Assembly: GCA_027483605.1 (NCBI GenBank)
Contig: JAIXUE010000044.1
Location: forward strand, 1-64,000
DNA from: Cryomorphaceae bacterium
GTDB taxonomy: Bacteria; Bacteroidota; Bacteroidia; Flavobacteriales_D; Crocinitomicaceae
Direction of reading: 5' to 3'
Length of the DNA stretch: 64,000 nt
A model generated the notes under the pieces. It saw nothing but the letters and a program-made list of their open reading frames with translations. It did no database searches and was not told the origin of the DNA. A program made the translations under genes and the position numbers. Shown here piece after piece: positions 8,392 to 17,881 of this stretch. Numbering within the stretch: position 1 is the stretch's first letter; each line of letters begins with the position of its first letter.

Positions 8392-10256
8392 TCGAAGTAT
8401 TTGATATCAAACTGCTCAATCCAAATTAGATAACAGGCATATCTAAACGCAAAGTTTTGTTCAACAGCATGTTTTTCATCGCTAAAAATACGCGGCATCT
8501 CCAGTATTAATTTCTCGGAATTCACGACACCGCTCCGATCTAAATTTACTTTTTCTTTGATCAGATTTTGCCAATAAGCGGCTGTCTCCATAAGCCATTG
8601 ACTTTCTGGTACAGAGAAGCCTTTTTTATCGCGTCGCCAAGAGATGCTTTCCGGTAATGCGCCATCTAAGGCTTTGCGCAACGCAAATTTAGACCAGCCA
8701 TTCTGGATGAGGTAGCTGGCGGGCAAGGAGCGTGCGAGCGCAAGTAAGTGTGTGTCGTCGGCAAATGGTGTCCGCGATTCGATGCTGTACTGCATAGAAC
8801 AGCGGTCTTCCCATCTGAGTAAGCTTTTTAATTCATGACCATGGCAATAAGCTGCTAAGTGATCCTGAAGTTTTTGAAATCTTTTTCTTTTGATTAATTT
8901 GAATGGGCTCAGGTAGTTTGCATTCGGATGGCTTCTTTTAAATGCCAATAATTGAATCTTCGTAGGCAGATAACTCAATAAATCTTTGCCCCATTCTTTC
9001 AACACATATTTTTTGGAACTTGGCGAGTTGCTGAGTTGCTTCCATTCTTGGTGGAAAAGCCGAAATTTCCCAGTCCAGAATAGTTCTTTTAAAAATGTTG
9101 GATAAAATACTTGATAACCCGCAAAGAGTTCGTCTCCTCCTTGCCCGTCGATTAGTATTTTAATGCCTTGCTGCGCTGCGCTTTGCATCACGCTGCTCTG
9201 CGCAAATGTGCTCGTGCTCAGCAAAGGGATATCTTGATGGTAAACGAGTTTGCTTAGCGCCTCAATCAGCGCTTCACTTGATAACTCAGTAGTATGCCAA
9301 TGAGCTTTGGTTTGCTCAATCATTTGTGCTGCCCAGTTGCGCTCGTCTTGCGGAGAGTCGTGAACAGCTGTAAAGGCGTGCATGCCACCTGAAAGCGAAG
9401 CAACTGCATTTTCTTGTTGAATTTCAGTTGCCAGAAAGAGTAGGCTACTCGAGTCAAGGCCACCTGACAAACAAAAGCCCAGCGAAACATCAGCGCGCAA
9501 CCTCAGTTTTACAGCGTTTTTCAATGTTTTCCTGAGGTCTTGAGGCTTGTATTGCACTGCTATTTTTTCCGGAAAATAATAGCGCTTGATTTTTATTTTT
9601 TGCGCACTCAAATTGTAGTTTAGTACATGTCCAGGCAGTAATTCAAAGATTTGTTTGAAAAAACCTTCCTCGTCCATTTCAATTTTTGAGCCCGAAAAAT
9701 AGTCTAGAAGCGCTTTTTTGTTGGCCGTGGGTTGGTAACTGGGTAGGCTGAGGATGCTTTTGAACTCGGAGGCAAAGCCAAAATGCTGCTCGTTATTCAA
9801 GTAATAAAATGGCTTGACGCCGTAGGGGTCTCGGGCACAAAATAAGTGCTGTTTTTCAGTATCGAAAATGGCAAAGGCCCACATGCCGTTCAATTTTGAA
9901 AGGCAAGCTTCGCCCCAATATGCATAGGCCTGAAGCAAAACCTCCGCGTCTGAATGGCTTTTAAAAATTGCTCCGAGCGCACTTAACTCTTCTTTGAGCT
10001 CGAGGTAATTATAGATTTCTCCATTGAAGCTCAACCAGTAACGCTCAGCAAATTGCATTGGTTGAGAAGCGGCGAGGGATAAATCGATAATGGATAGGCG
10101 GCGGTGGGCCAAGCCGAAGTTTTCGGCATCAAACCAATGAAGACCCTCGCCATCAGGCCCTCGGTGTGAGAGTTTTTCGCTCATTGCAAAAAGCAAAGCA
10201 GCACCATCTTGGCCTGTTAGGTGCTGTTTGCAATGAAGTCCGGTGATGCCACACAT
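8388..10256 (-). CDS. asnB: Asparagine synthase (glutamine-hydrolysing)
   Basis: The 622-aa protein begins MCGITG, so Cys2 becomes the N-terminal nucleophile of the glutaminase domain (about 1-210). A PP-loop ATP-binding motif, SGGLDSSSLLF, opens the synthetase domain. It transfers amide nitrogen from glutamine to aspartate via beta-aspartyl-AMP. Some AsnB paralogues near glycan genes amidate sugar acids, and the neighbouring flippase set makes this possible, but nothing in the sequence proves it. It starts 7 nt after the M28 peptidase stop, suggesting a two-gene operon. Confidence 0.88.
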   Translation of the reverse strand: MCGITGLHCKQHLTGQDGAALLFAMSEKLSHRGPDGEGLHWFDAENFGLAHRRLSIIDLSLAASQPMQFAERYWLSFNGEIYNYLELKEELSALGAIFKSHSDAEVLLQAYAYWGEACLSKLNGMWAFAIFDTEKQHLFCARDPYGVKPFYYLNNEQHFGFASEFKSILSLPSYQPTANKKALLDYFSGSKIEMDEEGFFKQIFELLPGHVLNYNLSAQKIKIKRYYFPEKIAVQYKPQDLRKTLKNAVKLRLRADVSLGFCLSGGLDSSSLLFLATEIQQENAVASLSGGMHAFTAVHDSPQDERNWAAQMIEQTKAHWHTTELSSEALIEALSKLVYHQDIPLLSTSTFAQSSVMQSAAQQGIKILIDGQGGDELFAGYQVFYPTFLKELFWTGKFRLFHQEWKQLSNSPSSKKYVLKEWGKDLLSYLPTKIQLLAFKRSHPNANYLSPFKLIKRKRFQKLQDHLAAYCHGHELKSLLRWEDRCSMQYSIESRTPFADDTHLLALARSLPASYLIQNGWSKFALRKALDGALPESISWRRDKKGFSVPESQWLMETAAYWQNLIKEKVNLDRSGVVNSEKLILEMPRIFSDEKHAVEQNFAFRYACYLIWIEQFDIKYFD

Positions 10257-10263
10257 AGCTGAA

Positions 10264-11631
10264 CTACAGATTTTTGTCTAGCAAGTAAACGAAGCTGGCT
10301 ATTGCTGCTGCACCGAGTTCGAGCTCGCGCTTATTGACGGATTCAAAAACATCAGAAGGTGCATGATGGTAATCAAAATAGCGCTGAGAGTCCGGAACAA
10401 AACCAAAAAGGGGGATGCCTGGGTATTGTTCTTTCAGCGGACCAATATCCACACCACCATAACCTTTCTCAAAAACATGCAGGTCATAGGAGCGCAGCAT
10501 TGGCTCAAAACTTTGGAGCATGCCAAGGTATTGGTCGGGGCCATCGAGGCCAAAGCCGCGCGGTGCAAAACCGCCGCGGTCACTTTCCATTGCAGCGATT
10601 TGCTTTTCTCCGTTTGCCAAACACCATTTGGCATATTGTTGCCCACCTTGGTTTCCGTTTTCTTCATTCATGAAAAAGACAACGCGAATGGTGTGCGTAG
10701 GTTTGATCCCGAGCGTCTGAATGATGCGCAAGGCTTCTAGACAGTGAATGACACCTGCGCCGTCGTCGTGCGCGCCTTCTCCGGTGTCCCAGGAGTCGAG
10801 GTGTCCGCCGATGGTGATGATTTGTTCGGGGTGGATGCTTCCTTTGATTTCGGCCATGACATTATACGAGGTAGCATCTGGAAATTCGCGGCAATCCATC
10901 TCTAAGTAAAATCTAACTTTACCTGCTTGAAGAGCAGTAGAGAGTGCATCGGCGTCTTTGGTAGCAAGCGCCGCTGCTGGAATCTTGGGAATGTCTTTTT
11001 CGTAATGCATGGAGCCCGTGTGCGGGTGCTCGTCGATAGGCAAGCCCAGCGACCTGATCACAACAGCTTTTGCCCCGAGCTTGCCTGCTTCTACTGCACC
11101 GTTTCCGCGAATGGCATAACAAGCACCATATGCCTTAAACGTTTGTATTTGTGCAGCGTCCATTGGCTGGTTGAGAAAAACAATTTTACCTTCTACCTCT
11201 TTTGCTTTGGCGTTTTTGAGCTCAGCCATAGTCTCGAATTCGATGATCTCTGCCTCGAGTAGCCCGTTGGTACCGATAGATCCTCCCAAAGCAAGCAAAT
11301 GCAATTTGCGAACAGGGGCGTATTGATTGACAGATTTATACCAAGCGGTTTCCGTAGTTCCTCTTTCCCAGTGAGGTACGGTAATTTCTTGCTTCGTGAC
11401 TTTGTCGAACTGATAGGCGCGCATTTTTTCATAGCTCCAATCGACGGCCATTTGCGCTTGCGCTGAGCCAGACAAGCGAGGACCGATGTCTTTACATAGT
11501 TGGCGCAGGTTTTCATAGGCCTGGCCCCTTAGGAGTGCTTCGTCGTAGATTCGTCGGATCACAAGGCTATCTTGGGCCTTTGTTTGTCCGATTAGGAAAG
11601 AAAAAATAAATAGAATCCAGGCGTATTTCAT
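10264..11631 (-). CDS. Secreted M28-family metallopeptidase with PA-domain insertion
   Basis: Started at the ATG at 11631 it is 455 aa, with the signal peptide MKYAWILFIFSFLIGQTKAQ. The longer ORF to 11709 adds 26 residues that hide it. M28 zinc-site motifs are visible: GGHLDSWDTGEGAHDDGAG (His and Asp ligands) and FFMNEENGNQGG (catalytic and ligand Glu). A protease-associated domain is inserted before them. These are aminopeptidases or carboxypeptidases that degrade peptides outside the inner membrane. It lies upstream of asnB with 7 nt between. Confidence 0.87.
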   Translation of the reverse strand: MKYAWILFIFSFLIGQTKAQDSLVIRRIYDEALLRGQAYENLRQLCKDIGPRLSGSAQAQMAVDWSYEKMRAYQFDKVTKQEITVPHWERGTTETAWYKSVNQYAPVRKLHLLALGGSIGTNGLLEAEIIEFETMAELKNAKAKEVEGKIVFLNQPMDAAQIQTFKAYGACYAIRGNGAVEAGKLGAKAVVIRSLGLPIDEHPHTGSMHYEKDIPKIPAAALATKDADALSTALQAGKVRFYLEMDCREFPDATSYNVMAEIKGSIHPEQIITIGGHLDSWDTGEGAHDDGAGVIHCLEALRIIQTLGIKPTHTIRVVFFMNEENGNQGGQQYAKWCLANGEKQIAAMESDRGGFAPRGFGLDGPDQYLGMLQSFEPMLRSYDLHVFEKGYGGVDIGPLKEQYPGIPLFGFVPDSQRYFDYHHAPSDVFESVNKRELELGAAAIASFVYLLDKNL

Positions 11632-11685
11632 ATCGGGAATTTGCGTAAAAATACCAAAATTCAATCGAAGCACGCCGCTTTTGGC

Positions 11686-11693
11686 TATCTTTG
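11686..11693 (+). promoter_or_regulatory. -7 box of ychF
   Basis: TATCTTTG is a perfect TAnnTTTG match, 25 nt before the ATG at 11719. It probably drives ychF and possibly fahA and the ppGpp gene, which follow with little spacing. Confidence 0.5.
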
Positions 11694-11718
11694 CTACTTG
11701 ATCTAACAAACAAAGAAA

Positions 11719-12816
11719 ATGGCTTTAAAATGCGGAATCGTCGGCTTGCCCAACGTCGGAAAATCAACCTTATTTAACTGTTTGTCGAATGCCAAAGCGC
11801 AGTCTGCAAACTTTCCTTTTTGTACTATTGAACCCAACCTAGGCACAACCTCTGTTCCAGACCCACGCCTAGAAAAATTAGAAGAACTCGTCAATCCAGA
11901 GCGCGTAGTCCCGACCACCATGGAAATCGTCGATATCGCAGGTTTGGTCAAGGGCGCCTCCAAAGGCGAAGGATTGGGTAATCAATTTTTGGCCAACATC
12001 CGTGAAACCGATGCAATTTTACACGTGTTGCGTTGTTTTGACGATGGCAATATCGTGCACGTTGACGGCAGCGTAAACCCCATCCGAGACAAAGAAATCA
12101 TCGATATTGAGCTCCAGCTCAAAGACTTCGAAACCATCGATAAAAAAATCCAGAGTTTGGCCCGCGTGATCAAATCTGGCGATAAAGATGCCCTCAAAGA
12201 AAACGAATTGGCCTTGCGCATCAAAACAGGTCTAGAACAAGGAAAGTCTGTCAGAGGTTTGGGCTTTAGCCAAGATGAAATGGACGTCATCAAAAGTTTC
12301 AATCTGATTACCTCCAAGCCTGTGATGTATGTTTGTAACGTAGATGAGGCCTCTGTAAAGTCGGGCAACCAATACGTTGAGCAGGTCAGAGCAGCAGTTG
12401 CTGCAGAAAACGCAGAAGTTTTGGTCATAGGCGCTAAAATCGAAGCCGATATTACCGAGTTAGAAACTTATGACGAACGTCAGATGTTTTTAGAGGAACT
12501 CGGTCTAGAAGAACCAGGGGTAAACCGCCTGATTCGCCAAGCCTATCATTTACTCAACTTACAGACGTATTTCACGGCTGGTGTCAAAGAAGTTCGCGCC
12601 TGGACCATCCGCAAAGGCATGACCGCTCCTCAAGCTGCTGGTGTCATCCACTCCGACTTCGAAAAAGGATTCATCCGTGCCGAGGTCATGAAATACCACG
12701 ATTACATTCAATACGGTTCAGAAAGTGCCGTTAAAGATGCGGGTAAATTCAAAGTAGAGGGCAAAGAATATGTCGTTGAAGATGGCGACATCATGCACTT
12801 CCGTTTCAACGTTTAA
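11719..12816 (+). CDS. ychF: Redox-regulated Obg-like ATPase YchF
   Basis: The 365-aa protein has the P-loop GLPNVGKST at 9-17, the switch segment NFPFCTIEPN, and NVDE in place of the NKxD G4 motif, the feature that gives YchF/OLA1 proteins ATP preference. The C-terminal TGS domain includes YTFTAG-like FTAGVKEVRAW. It associates with ribosomes and affects stress responses. It precedes fahA by 15 nt. Confidence 0.95.
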   Translation: MALKCGIVGLPNVGKSTLFNCLSNAKAQSANFPFCTIEPNLGTTSVPDPRLEKLEELVNPERVVPTTMEIVDIAGLVKGASKGEGLGNQFLANIRETDAILHVLRCFDDGNIVHVDGSVNPIRDKEIIDIELQLKDFETIDKKIQSLARVIKSGDKDALKENELALRIKTGLEQGKSVRGLGFSQDEMDVIKSFNLITSKPVMYVCNVDEASVKSGNQYVEQVRAAVAAENAEVLVIGAKIEADITELETYDERQMFLEELGLEEPGVNRLIRQAYHLLNLQTYFTAGVKEVRAWTIRKGMTAPQAAGVIHSDFEKGFIRAEVMKYHDYIQYGSESAVKDAGKFKVEGKEYVVEDGDIMHFRFNV

Positions 12817-12831
12817 TAGTCTTCATCTCCT

Positions 12832-14103
12832 ATGCAAATTACAGCCAACAACCCCGAACTGCGCTCTTGGATCAGCGTTGCACCCGATTCAGAGTTTCCC
12901 ATTCAAAACCTCCCGTTTGGTATTTTTGAAACCGCTCAACACGGAAAGCGCGCCGGCGTTCGCATCGGCGACTTTGTTCTGGACCTCGCTCAAATGGCGC
13001 AATTCGGTTATTTTGACGACCTCGGTTTTGTGGCCTCTGACTTCAGTCAAGACTACCTCAATCCCATGATGCGTAGGGGCAAATTAGCCGTTCGCGCATT
13101 GCGCAATCGCATTTCTGAATTACTGGCCACCGCTAACCAAAGCTTTCGCCTCAATGAAAGCCAACATGTTGCGCTCTTGCCAGTCGCAAACGTAGAGATG
13201 TGCTTGCCTGTTCAAATTGGCGACTACACCGATTTTTATTCCTCCAAAGAACACGCTACCAACGTGGGCATCATGTTCCGCGACCCAGCCAATGCTTTGT
13301 TGCCAAACTGGCTTTGGATTCCAGTGGGTTACCATGGTAGAGCATCGTCGGTTATTGCCTCCGGGCATCCAGTAGTGCGTCCAAAAGGTCAGATCAAACC
13401 AGACGACAACGCAGCACCTATTTTTGCAGCCTCCCGACAAGTCGATTTCGAACTAGAAATGGGCTTCCTTACTTTTGATGGCAAGCCGCTAGGCGAGTCA
13501 ATTAGCACTGCCGAAGCAGAAGATTACATTTTTGGTTTGTGCTTATTCAATGACTGGTCTGCCCGCGATATTCAAAAATGGGAATACGTGCCACTTGGGC
13601 CTTTTTTAGCCAAAAATTTTGCCTCTTCCATGTCTTGCTGGATTGTCACGCTAGATGCGCTGCAACCTTTTGCCTGCCCAACACCCGTACAAGATCCAGA
13701 AGTGTTGTCCTACCTTCAATTTGAAGGTAATAAGTCTTACGATATTCATTTAGAAGTTGCCATTGAAGCGCCCTCTTGCCCCGAGCAAGTAGTAAGTCGT
13801 TCCAACTTTAAATATATGTATTGGAATATGGCTCAGCAGCTAGCGCATCATACCGTCAATGGCTGTAATGTTCGCTGCGGTGACCTCATGGGCTCTGGTA
13901 CCATTTCTGGCCCCACACCAGATTCTTACGGCTCTATGCTTGAGCTCGCTTGGAAAGGCACCAAACCCATACAAATGCCCGATGGATCGGAGCGTCGTTT
14001 CATCCAAGACAACGATACCGTCATCATGCGCGGTCATTGTGCGCAAAATGGCATTAAAATTGGTTTCGGAGAAGTCAAAAGCATCTTGCTACCCGCTCAC
14101 TAA
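12832..14103 (+). CDS. fahA: Fumarylacetoacetase
   Basis: The 423-aa protein matches the two-domain FAH family: an SH3-like N-terminal domain, then the catalytic domain with DYTDFYSSKEHATNVG, the metal-site segment FELEMGFL, and NDWSARDIQKWEY. It hydrolyses 4-fumarylacetoacetate to fumarate and acetoacetate, the last step of tyrosine degradation. No hppD or hmgA lies nearby. Its stop overlaps the ATG of the ppGpp enzyme (TAATG), so an amino-acid catabolic gene is translationally coupled to the stringent-response gene. Confidence 0.93.
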   Translation: MQITANNPELRSWISVAPDSEFPIQNLPFGIFETAQHGKRAGVRIGDFVLDLAQMAQFGYFDDLGFVASDFSQDYLNPMMRRGKLAVRALRNRISELLATANQSFRLNESQHVALLPVANVEMCLPVQIGDYTDFYSSKEHATNVGIMFRDPANALLPNWLWIPVGYHGRASSVIASGHPVVRPKGQIKPDDNAAPIFAASRQVDFELEMGFLTFDGKPLGESISTAEAEDYIFGLCLFNDWSARDIQKWEYVPLGPFLAKNFASSMSCWIVTLDALQPFACPTPVQDPEVLSYLQFEGNKSYDIHLEVAIEAPSCPEQVVSRSNFKYMYWNMAQQLAHHTVNGCNVRCGDLMGSGTISGPTPDSYGSMLELAWKGTKPIQMPDGSERRFIQDNDTVIMRGHCAQNGIKIGFGEVKSILLPAH

Positions 14104-16346
14104 TGCAATACGACGGCCATACTCCAATAGACCTCGAACAAGAGCGCATCGAAATCCTCAATGCGTTTAAAGGATTATTGCGCGCCACCAAAGACCGCAG
14201 TCGCGACGAAACCAAACTCATCCGAAAGGCTTTTGACATCGCTCTTGAAGCGCACAAAGACATGCGCAGAAAGTCCGGAGAGCCTTACATCTATCATCCC
14301 ATTTCTGTGGCGCGCATTTGCGCCGAAGAAATGGGCCTCGAGCCAACAGCAATCGTCTGTGCCTTGTTGCACGACACCGTAGAAGATACCCACATCACCC
14401 TCCAAGATATCGAAGATATATTTGGCGTAACGGTGCGTAAAATTATCGATGGACTCACCAAAATTCCCGAAGTTTTCGACGAAAACACCTCTATTCAGGC
14501 CGAGAATTTTCGTAAAATGATCCTCACCATCTCCGACGATTTCAGGGTGGTTTTGGTCAAGTTGGCTGATCGCCTGCACAACATGCGCACGCTCTCGAGC
14601 ATGAAGCCTGAAAAACAACTTAAAATTGCTTCAGAAACCAAGTTCTTATATGCACCTCTTGCACACCGCTTGGGTTTGTATCCAATTAAATCAGAGCTAG
14701 AAGACCTCTCTATGAAATACTGTGAGCCTGAGGTGTATCAGCAAATCGAAGGCAAACTGAAGTCTACACAAGATGTTCGAAATCGTTTTATTCGCAGGTT
14801 TGTGGCACCCATCCGCACAGAGCTTCAGCACCAAGGTTATGATTTTGATATCAAAGCCCGCACCAAATCCATCTCTTCAATTTGGCGCAAAATGCAAACC
14901 AAAGATGTTCCATTTGAAGAAGTTTTTGACGTTTTTGCACTGCGTATTATACTAAATACTCCTCACGAGCGCGAGAAATCAGATTGTTGGCGCGTCTATT
15001 CAGTGGTAACTGATTTCTACCAACCAAGCCCTGAACGTTTGCGAGATTGGGTTTCCACACCTAGAGCAAATGGTTATGAATCCTTACACACCACCGTGAT
15101 GTCGCCGCAAGGGCGCTGGGTAGAGGTTCAGATCCGAAGCAAGCGCATGGATGACATCGCTGAACACGGTTTAGCAGCCCACTACAAATACAAAGAATCC
15201 AACTCGGAGACCAATAAATTTGACCGTTGGATAGCCGAGATCCGAGACTTACTGGACAATCCAGATTCAAGTGCCCTGGACTTCGTTAATGACTTCAAGC
15301 TCAATCTTTTCAATGACGAGATTTATGTGTTTACGCCAAAAGGGGAGTTGCGTGTTTTGCCAACTGGATCTACCATTCTCGACTTTGCCTATGACATCCA
15401 TACTCAAATTGGCAACAAATGTATCGGGGCAAAAGTAAACAACCGCTTGGTGCCCCTCAGTTATGAATTACAAAACGGCGATCAGTTAGAAATCCTTACC
15501 TCAAATAAACAAAAACCAAACGACGAATGGCTGCGTTTTGTAGTTTCTGCCAAAGCCAAGCAACGCATCAAGCAAGCACTCAATGAGGCGCACAAACTAG
15601 TGGCTGCCGATGGCAAAGAAATTCTCGAACGCAAATTCAAACAGCACAACATACGCAATACGCCAGAGAACATTCGCGCGCTTGAAAAGCATTTTCATAT
15701 TGATACCACTACCAATTTTTATTACAAAATAGCCAAGGGAAAAATTGACCTTGCGCAACTGCGAGAACTCAATGTTGTTGCAGGAAACATCATTTTAGAG
15801 CGCAAAATCAGGTCCAAGAAAATCAAAGGTTCTGAAGAAGACTTACTCAATGAAGGCATCAATACCGATACCGATACCATCATCATTGGTGAAGATTTCA
15901 AGGGCTTTGATTACACGCTTGCCAAATGCTGTAGCCCCATTCCAGGCGATTCCATTTTTGGTTTCATTACCATTTCTTCTGGGATCAAAATTCATCGTTT
16001 CAATTGCCCTAATGCGGTACATTTGCTTTCTAAACTAGCTTATCGCTGCTTAAAGGCCCGTTGGCAAAATAATGCGCTTGTAGAACGCGTTGCTGCTATC
16101 CGAATTATTGGTATTGATCAAATTGGTTTGGTGAATAGACTCACCGAAATCATTTCCAAGCAGAACAATATCAACATGAAAAGTATTTCGTTTGAAACGA
16201 ACGATGGTGTTTTTGAAGGTCGTATTAAGGTGTTGGTCTTTGATACTGCTCAGCTCGAGCAATTGACTCGTAAATTCGAACAAGTAGAAGGTGTCAAGAG
16301 CGTAACGCGTTGGGACGCCGCCGTAGATTCCGAAGAACTCAGTTAG
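14103..16346 (+). CDS. Bifunctional (p)ppGpp synthetase/hydrolase, RelA/SpoT family
   Basis: The 747-aa protein has four regions in order. The HD hydrolase domain contains YHPISVARI and an intact HD pair (His90-Asp91 in LLHDTVEDT). The synthetase domain has RANGYESLHTTV and EVQIRSKRMDDIAEHG. A TGS domain (EIYVFTPKGELRVLP) and a C-terminal ACT domain follow. The intact HD pair argues for a two-way enzyme of the Rel/SpoT kind. Translation begins inside the fahA stop codon. The 3' end overlaps the convergent OstA-like gene by 8 nt. Confidence 0.94.
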   Translation: MQYDGHTPIDLEQERIEILNAFKGLLRATKDRSRDETKLIRKAFDIALEAHKDMRRKSGEPYIYHPISVARICAEEMGLEPTAIVCALLHDTVEDTHITLQDIEDIFGVTVRKIIDGLTKIPEVFDENTSIQAENFRKMILTISDDFRVVLVKLADRLHNMRTLSSMKPEKQLKIASETKFLYAPLAHRLGLYPIKSELEDLSMKYCEPEVYQQIEGKLKSTQDVRNRFIRRFVAPIRTELQHQGYDFDIKARTKSISSIWRKMQTKDVPFEEVFDVFALRIILNTPHEREKSDCWRVYSVVTDFYQPSPERLRDWVSTPRANGYESLHTTVMSPQGRWVEVQIRSKRMDDIAEHGLAAHYKYKESNSETNKFDRWIAEIRDLLDNPDSSALDFVNDFKLNLFNDEIYVFTPKGELRVLPTGSTILDFAYDIHTQIGNKCIGAKVNNRLVPLSYELQNGDQLEILTSNKQKPNDEWLRFVVSAKAKQRIKQALNEAHKLVAADGKEILERKFKQHNIRNTPENIRALEKHFHIDTTTNFYYKIAKGKIDLAQLRELNVVAGNIILERKIRSKKIKGSEEDLLNEGINTDTDTIIIGEDFKGFDYTLAKCCSPIPGDSIFGFITISSGIKIHRFNCPNAVHLLSKLAYRCLKARWQNNALVERVAAIRIIGIDQIGLVNRLTEIISKQNNINMKSISFETNDGVFEGRIKVLVFDTAQLEQLTRKFEQVEGVKSVTRWDAAVDSEELS

Positions 16347-17880
16347 CGTCTTTGCGCAACTCAGTTACATTTTGAGGCCTGAGCTCTGGATTCCATTTAA
16401 AATTTTTGATGAATTGCTCTTTCGGATCAATTTGATCCATCGGAAAAATGATGCCGTCCGGCTGGTCAAAGTAGGTGATTTCCTTCATTTCTCCTGCATT
16501 AAGTGCCACAAGCAATCTTTCTGCAAATAAGCGGTTGAGACCTTCGCGCTTGATTTCAACCAGTGAATCGTTTCTCTTCTGCTCTGATAAAGGATAGAAA
16601 ATGGTCCAAGCCTGACCGGTGGCATCTACGCTGGTGAGGACACCGCTTGAATCAAATTGAGCGAGAATTTTGCTTGCCGCAACCTGATTAAAGAGGCTGT
16701 CACCTGGTATTTTGAGCAGAACAGTAGCCTTTTCATTCAAAGCAATATGATCTAGTAGAGAATCCTTGAAAAATATCTGTGCATTTTCGCTTTTTAATTC
16801 ACCAGTTTGCGACCATAATATAGGATGCTGGCCAATTTGGAGCATTTGAGCGTCGAAAGAAAAGAGCGTGCTGTCGCCAATCCCTTGAAGATCAGGGTGT
16901 AAAAAACGAAAGTTGCGATTGGCTTTGAGGTACTTGGCCTTGTTTAATGTGTCTCGCTCCAAAAAAAGTGTATCGGCATGGACATAAAGCGTATCGCTCT
17001 GGTATTTTAAAAATCCGAGGCTCGACCCAGTGACGTAAGCAAGGTGTTTGGTGTCGCTAAACACCGCTTTTTGTCCGAGTAAGGCGAGTTGCTGCTCGAG
17101 GTCTTTGAAGTATACCGACCCGCGACCCTCGTAATCATTGAGCTTGGTATTGATCAGTAGGGTGTCACCTTTGATGATTTGGTTCTTTTGATAGATTTCT
17201 GCGCGCTTGTATAGTGCACCATTTTCATTTTGAACATCAAACCAACCTTTTTGACAATAAATTTGCGTGCTGTCGTTGCGCATTTGAGTTTGCCCTAAGA
17301 AATAGAGCTTTTGTTGTTCGTAGGCAAACTGAAGGGTGTCTGTCTTGACATCTAGGTCTGCTTTGGTGTAGTGTACCTTGCCACTGAAAAAGAAAGAGCC
17401 ATTGGATGGATAGAAATAACCGCGTTGGCAAGTGATGCGTTCGTCGGACACTGTAGATTCGATTTTTCCTGCACTTCTAAAGATCGCGCGCCCTTTTTTG
17501 GCGTCGTAATCCATGGAGTCGGCTGTCATTTTGTAGGCGTTGTCTCGGGCTTTGACGTGCCCCCAAAGTTTGGCATACTTTTCTTTTTCCGCATAAAAAA
17601 TGGAATCGGCATATAGATTGATGCCGTTTTTTTGAATGTGTACGTTGCCGTAGGCTCGGACGTTTTTAGCTTTTTCGTTATAGTGCGCGGAGTCACAGTA
17701 CATCGTGTTTCCTTGGTAAGTAAAACTTACGGTACCAACCAAACGGTGCACACCATTTTCAATGGCATAGATTTTTTCGGTGCCAGGAAGAAGTTGGAGT
17801 TGACCCTGGCTATAAACTTGAATCAAGGACAGTAGCGCAGCACAGAAGATGGCAATTTGCTTACTGATCGGTTGTTTCAT
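16339..17880 (-). CDS. OstA/LptA-like periplasmic protein
   Basis: The protein is 513 aa from the ATG at 17880, with the signal peptide MKQPISKQIAIFCAALLSLIQVYSQ. The longer ORF to 17916 would start inside purA. The repetitive beta-strand pattern (MYCDSAHYNEKAKNVRAYG and similar repeats such as MTADSMDYDAKKGRA) is that of OstA-like/LptA-LptD N-terminal domains, which form a beta-jellyroll bridge for lipopolysaccharide transport across the periplasm. It is much longer than LptA of enterobacteria but lacks an LptD barrel. It follows purA by one nucleotide and is last in the fur-STAS-purA operon. Confidence 0.82.
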   Translation of the reverse strand: MKQPISKQIAIFCAALLSLIQVYSQGQLQLLPGTEKIYAIENGVHRLVGTVSFTYQGNTMYCDSAHYNEKAKNVRAYGNVHIQKNGINLYADSIFYAEKEKYAKLWGHVKARDNAYKMTADSMDYDAKKGRAIFRSAGKIESTVSDERITCQRGYFYPSNGSFFFSGKVHYTKADLDVKTDTLQFAYEQQKLYFLGQTQMRNDSTQIYCQKGWFDVQNENGALYKRAEIYQKNQIIKGDTLLINTKLNDYEGRGSVYFKDLEQQLALLGQKAVFSDTKHLAYVTGSSLGFLKYQSDTLYVHADTLFLERDTLNKAKYLKANRNFRFLHPDLQGIGDSTLFSFDAQMLQIGQHPILWSQTGELKSENAQIFFKDSLLDHIALNEKATVLLKIPGDSLFNQVAASKILAQFDSSGVLTSVDATGQAWTIFYPLSEQKRNDSLVEIKREGLNRLFAERLLVALNAGEMKEITYFDQPDGIIFPMDQIDPKEQFIKNFKWNPELRPQNVTELRKDAN

Positions 17881-17881
17881 C

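Noticed and set aside
10359-10740. Two overlapping plus-strand ORFs of 104 and 125 residues
   Set aside because: Antisense to the M28 peptidase active-site region, which is clearly coding with intact zinc-ligand motifs.
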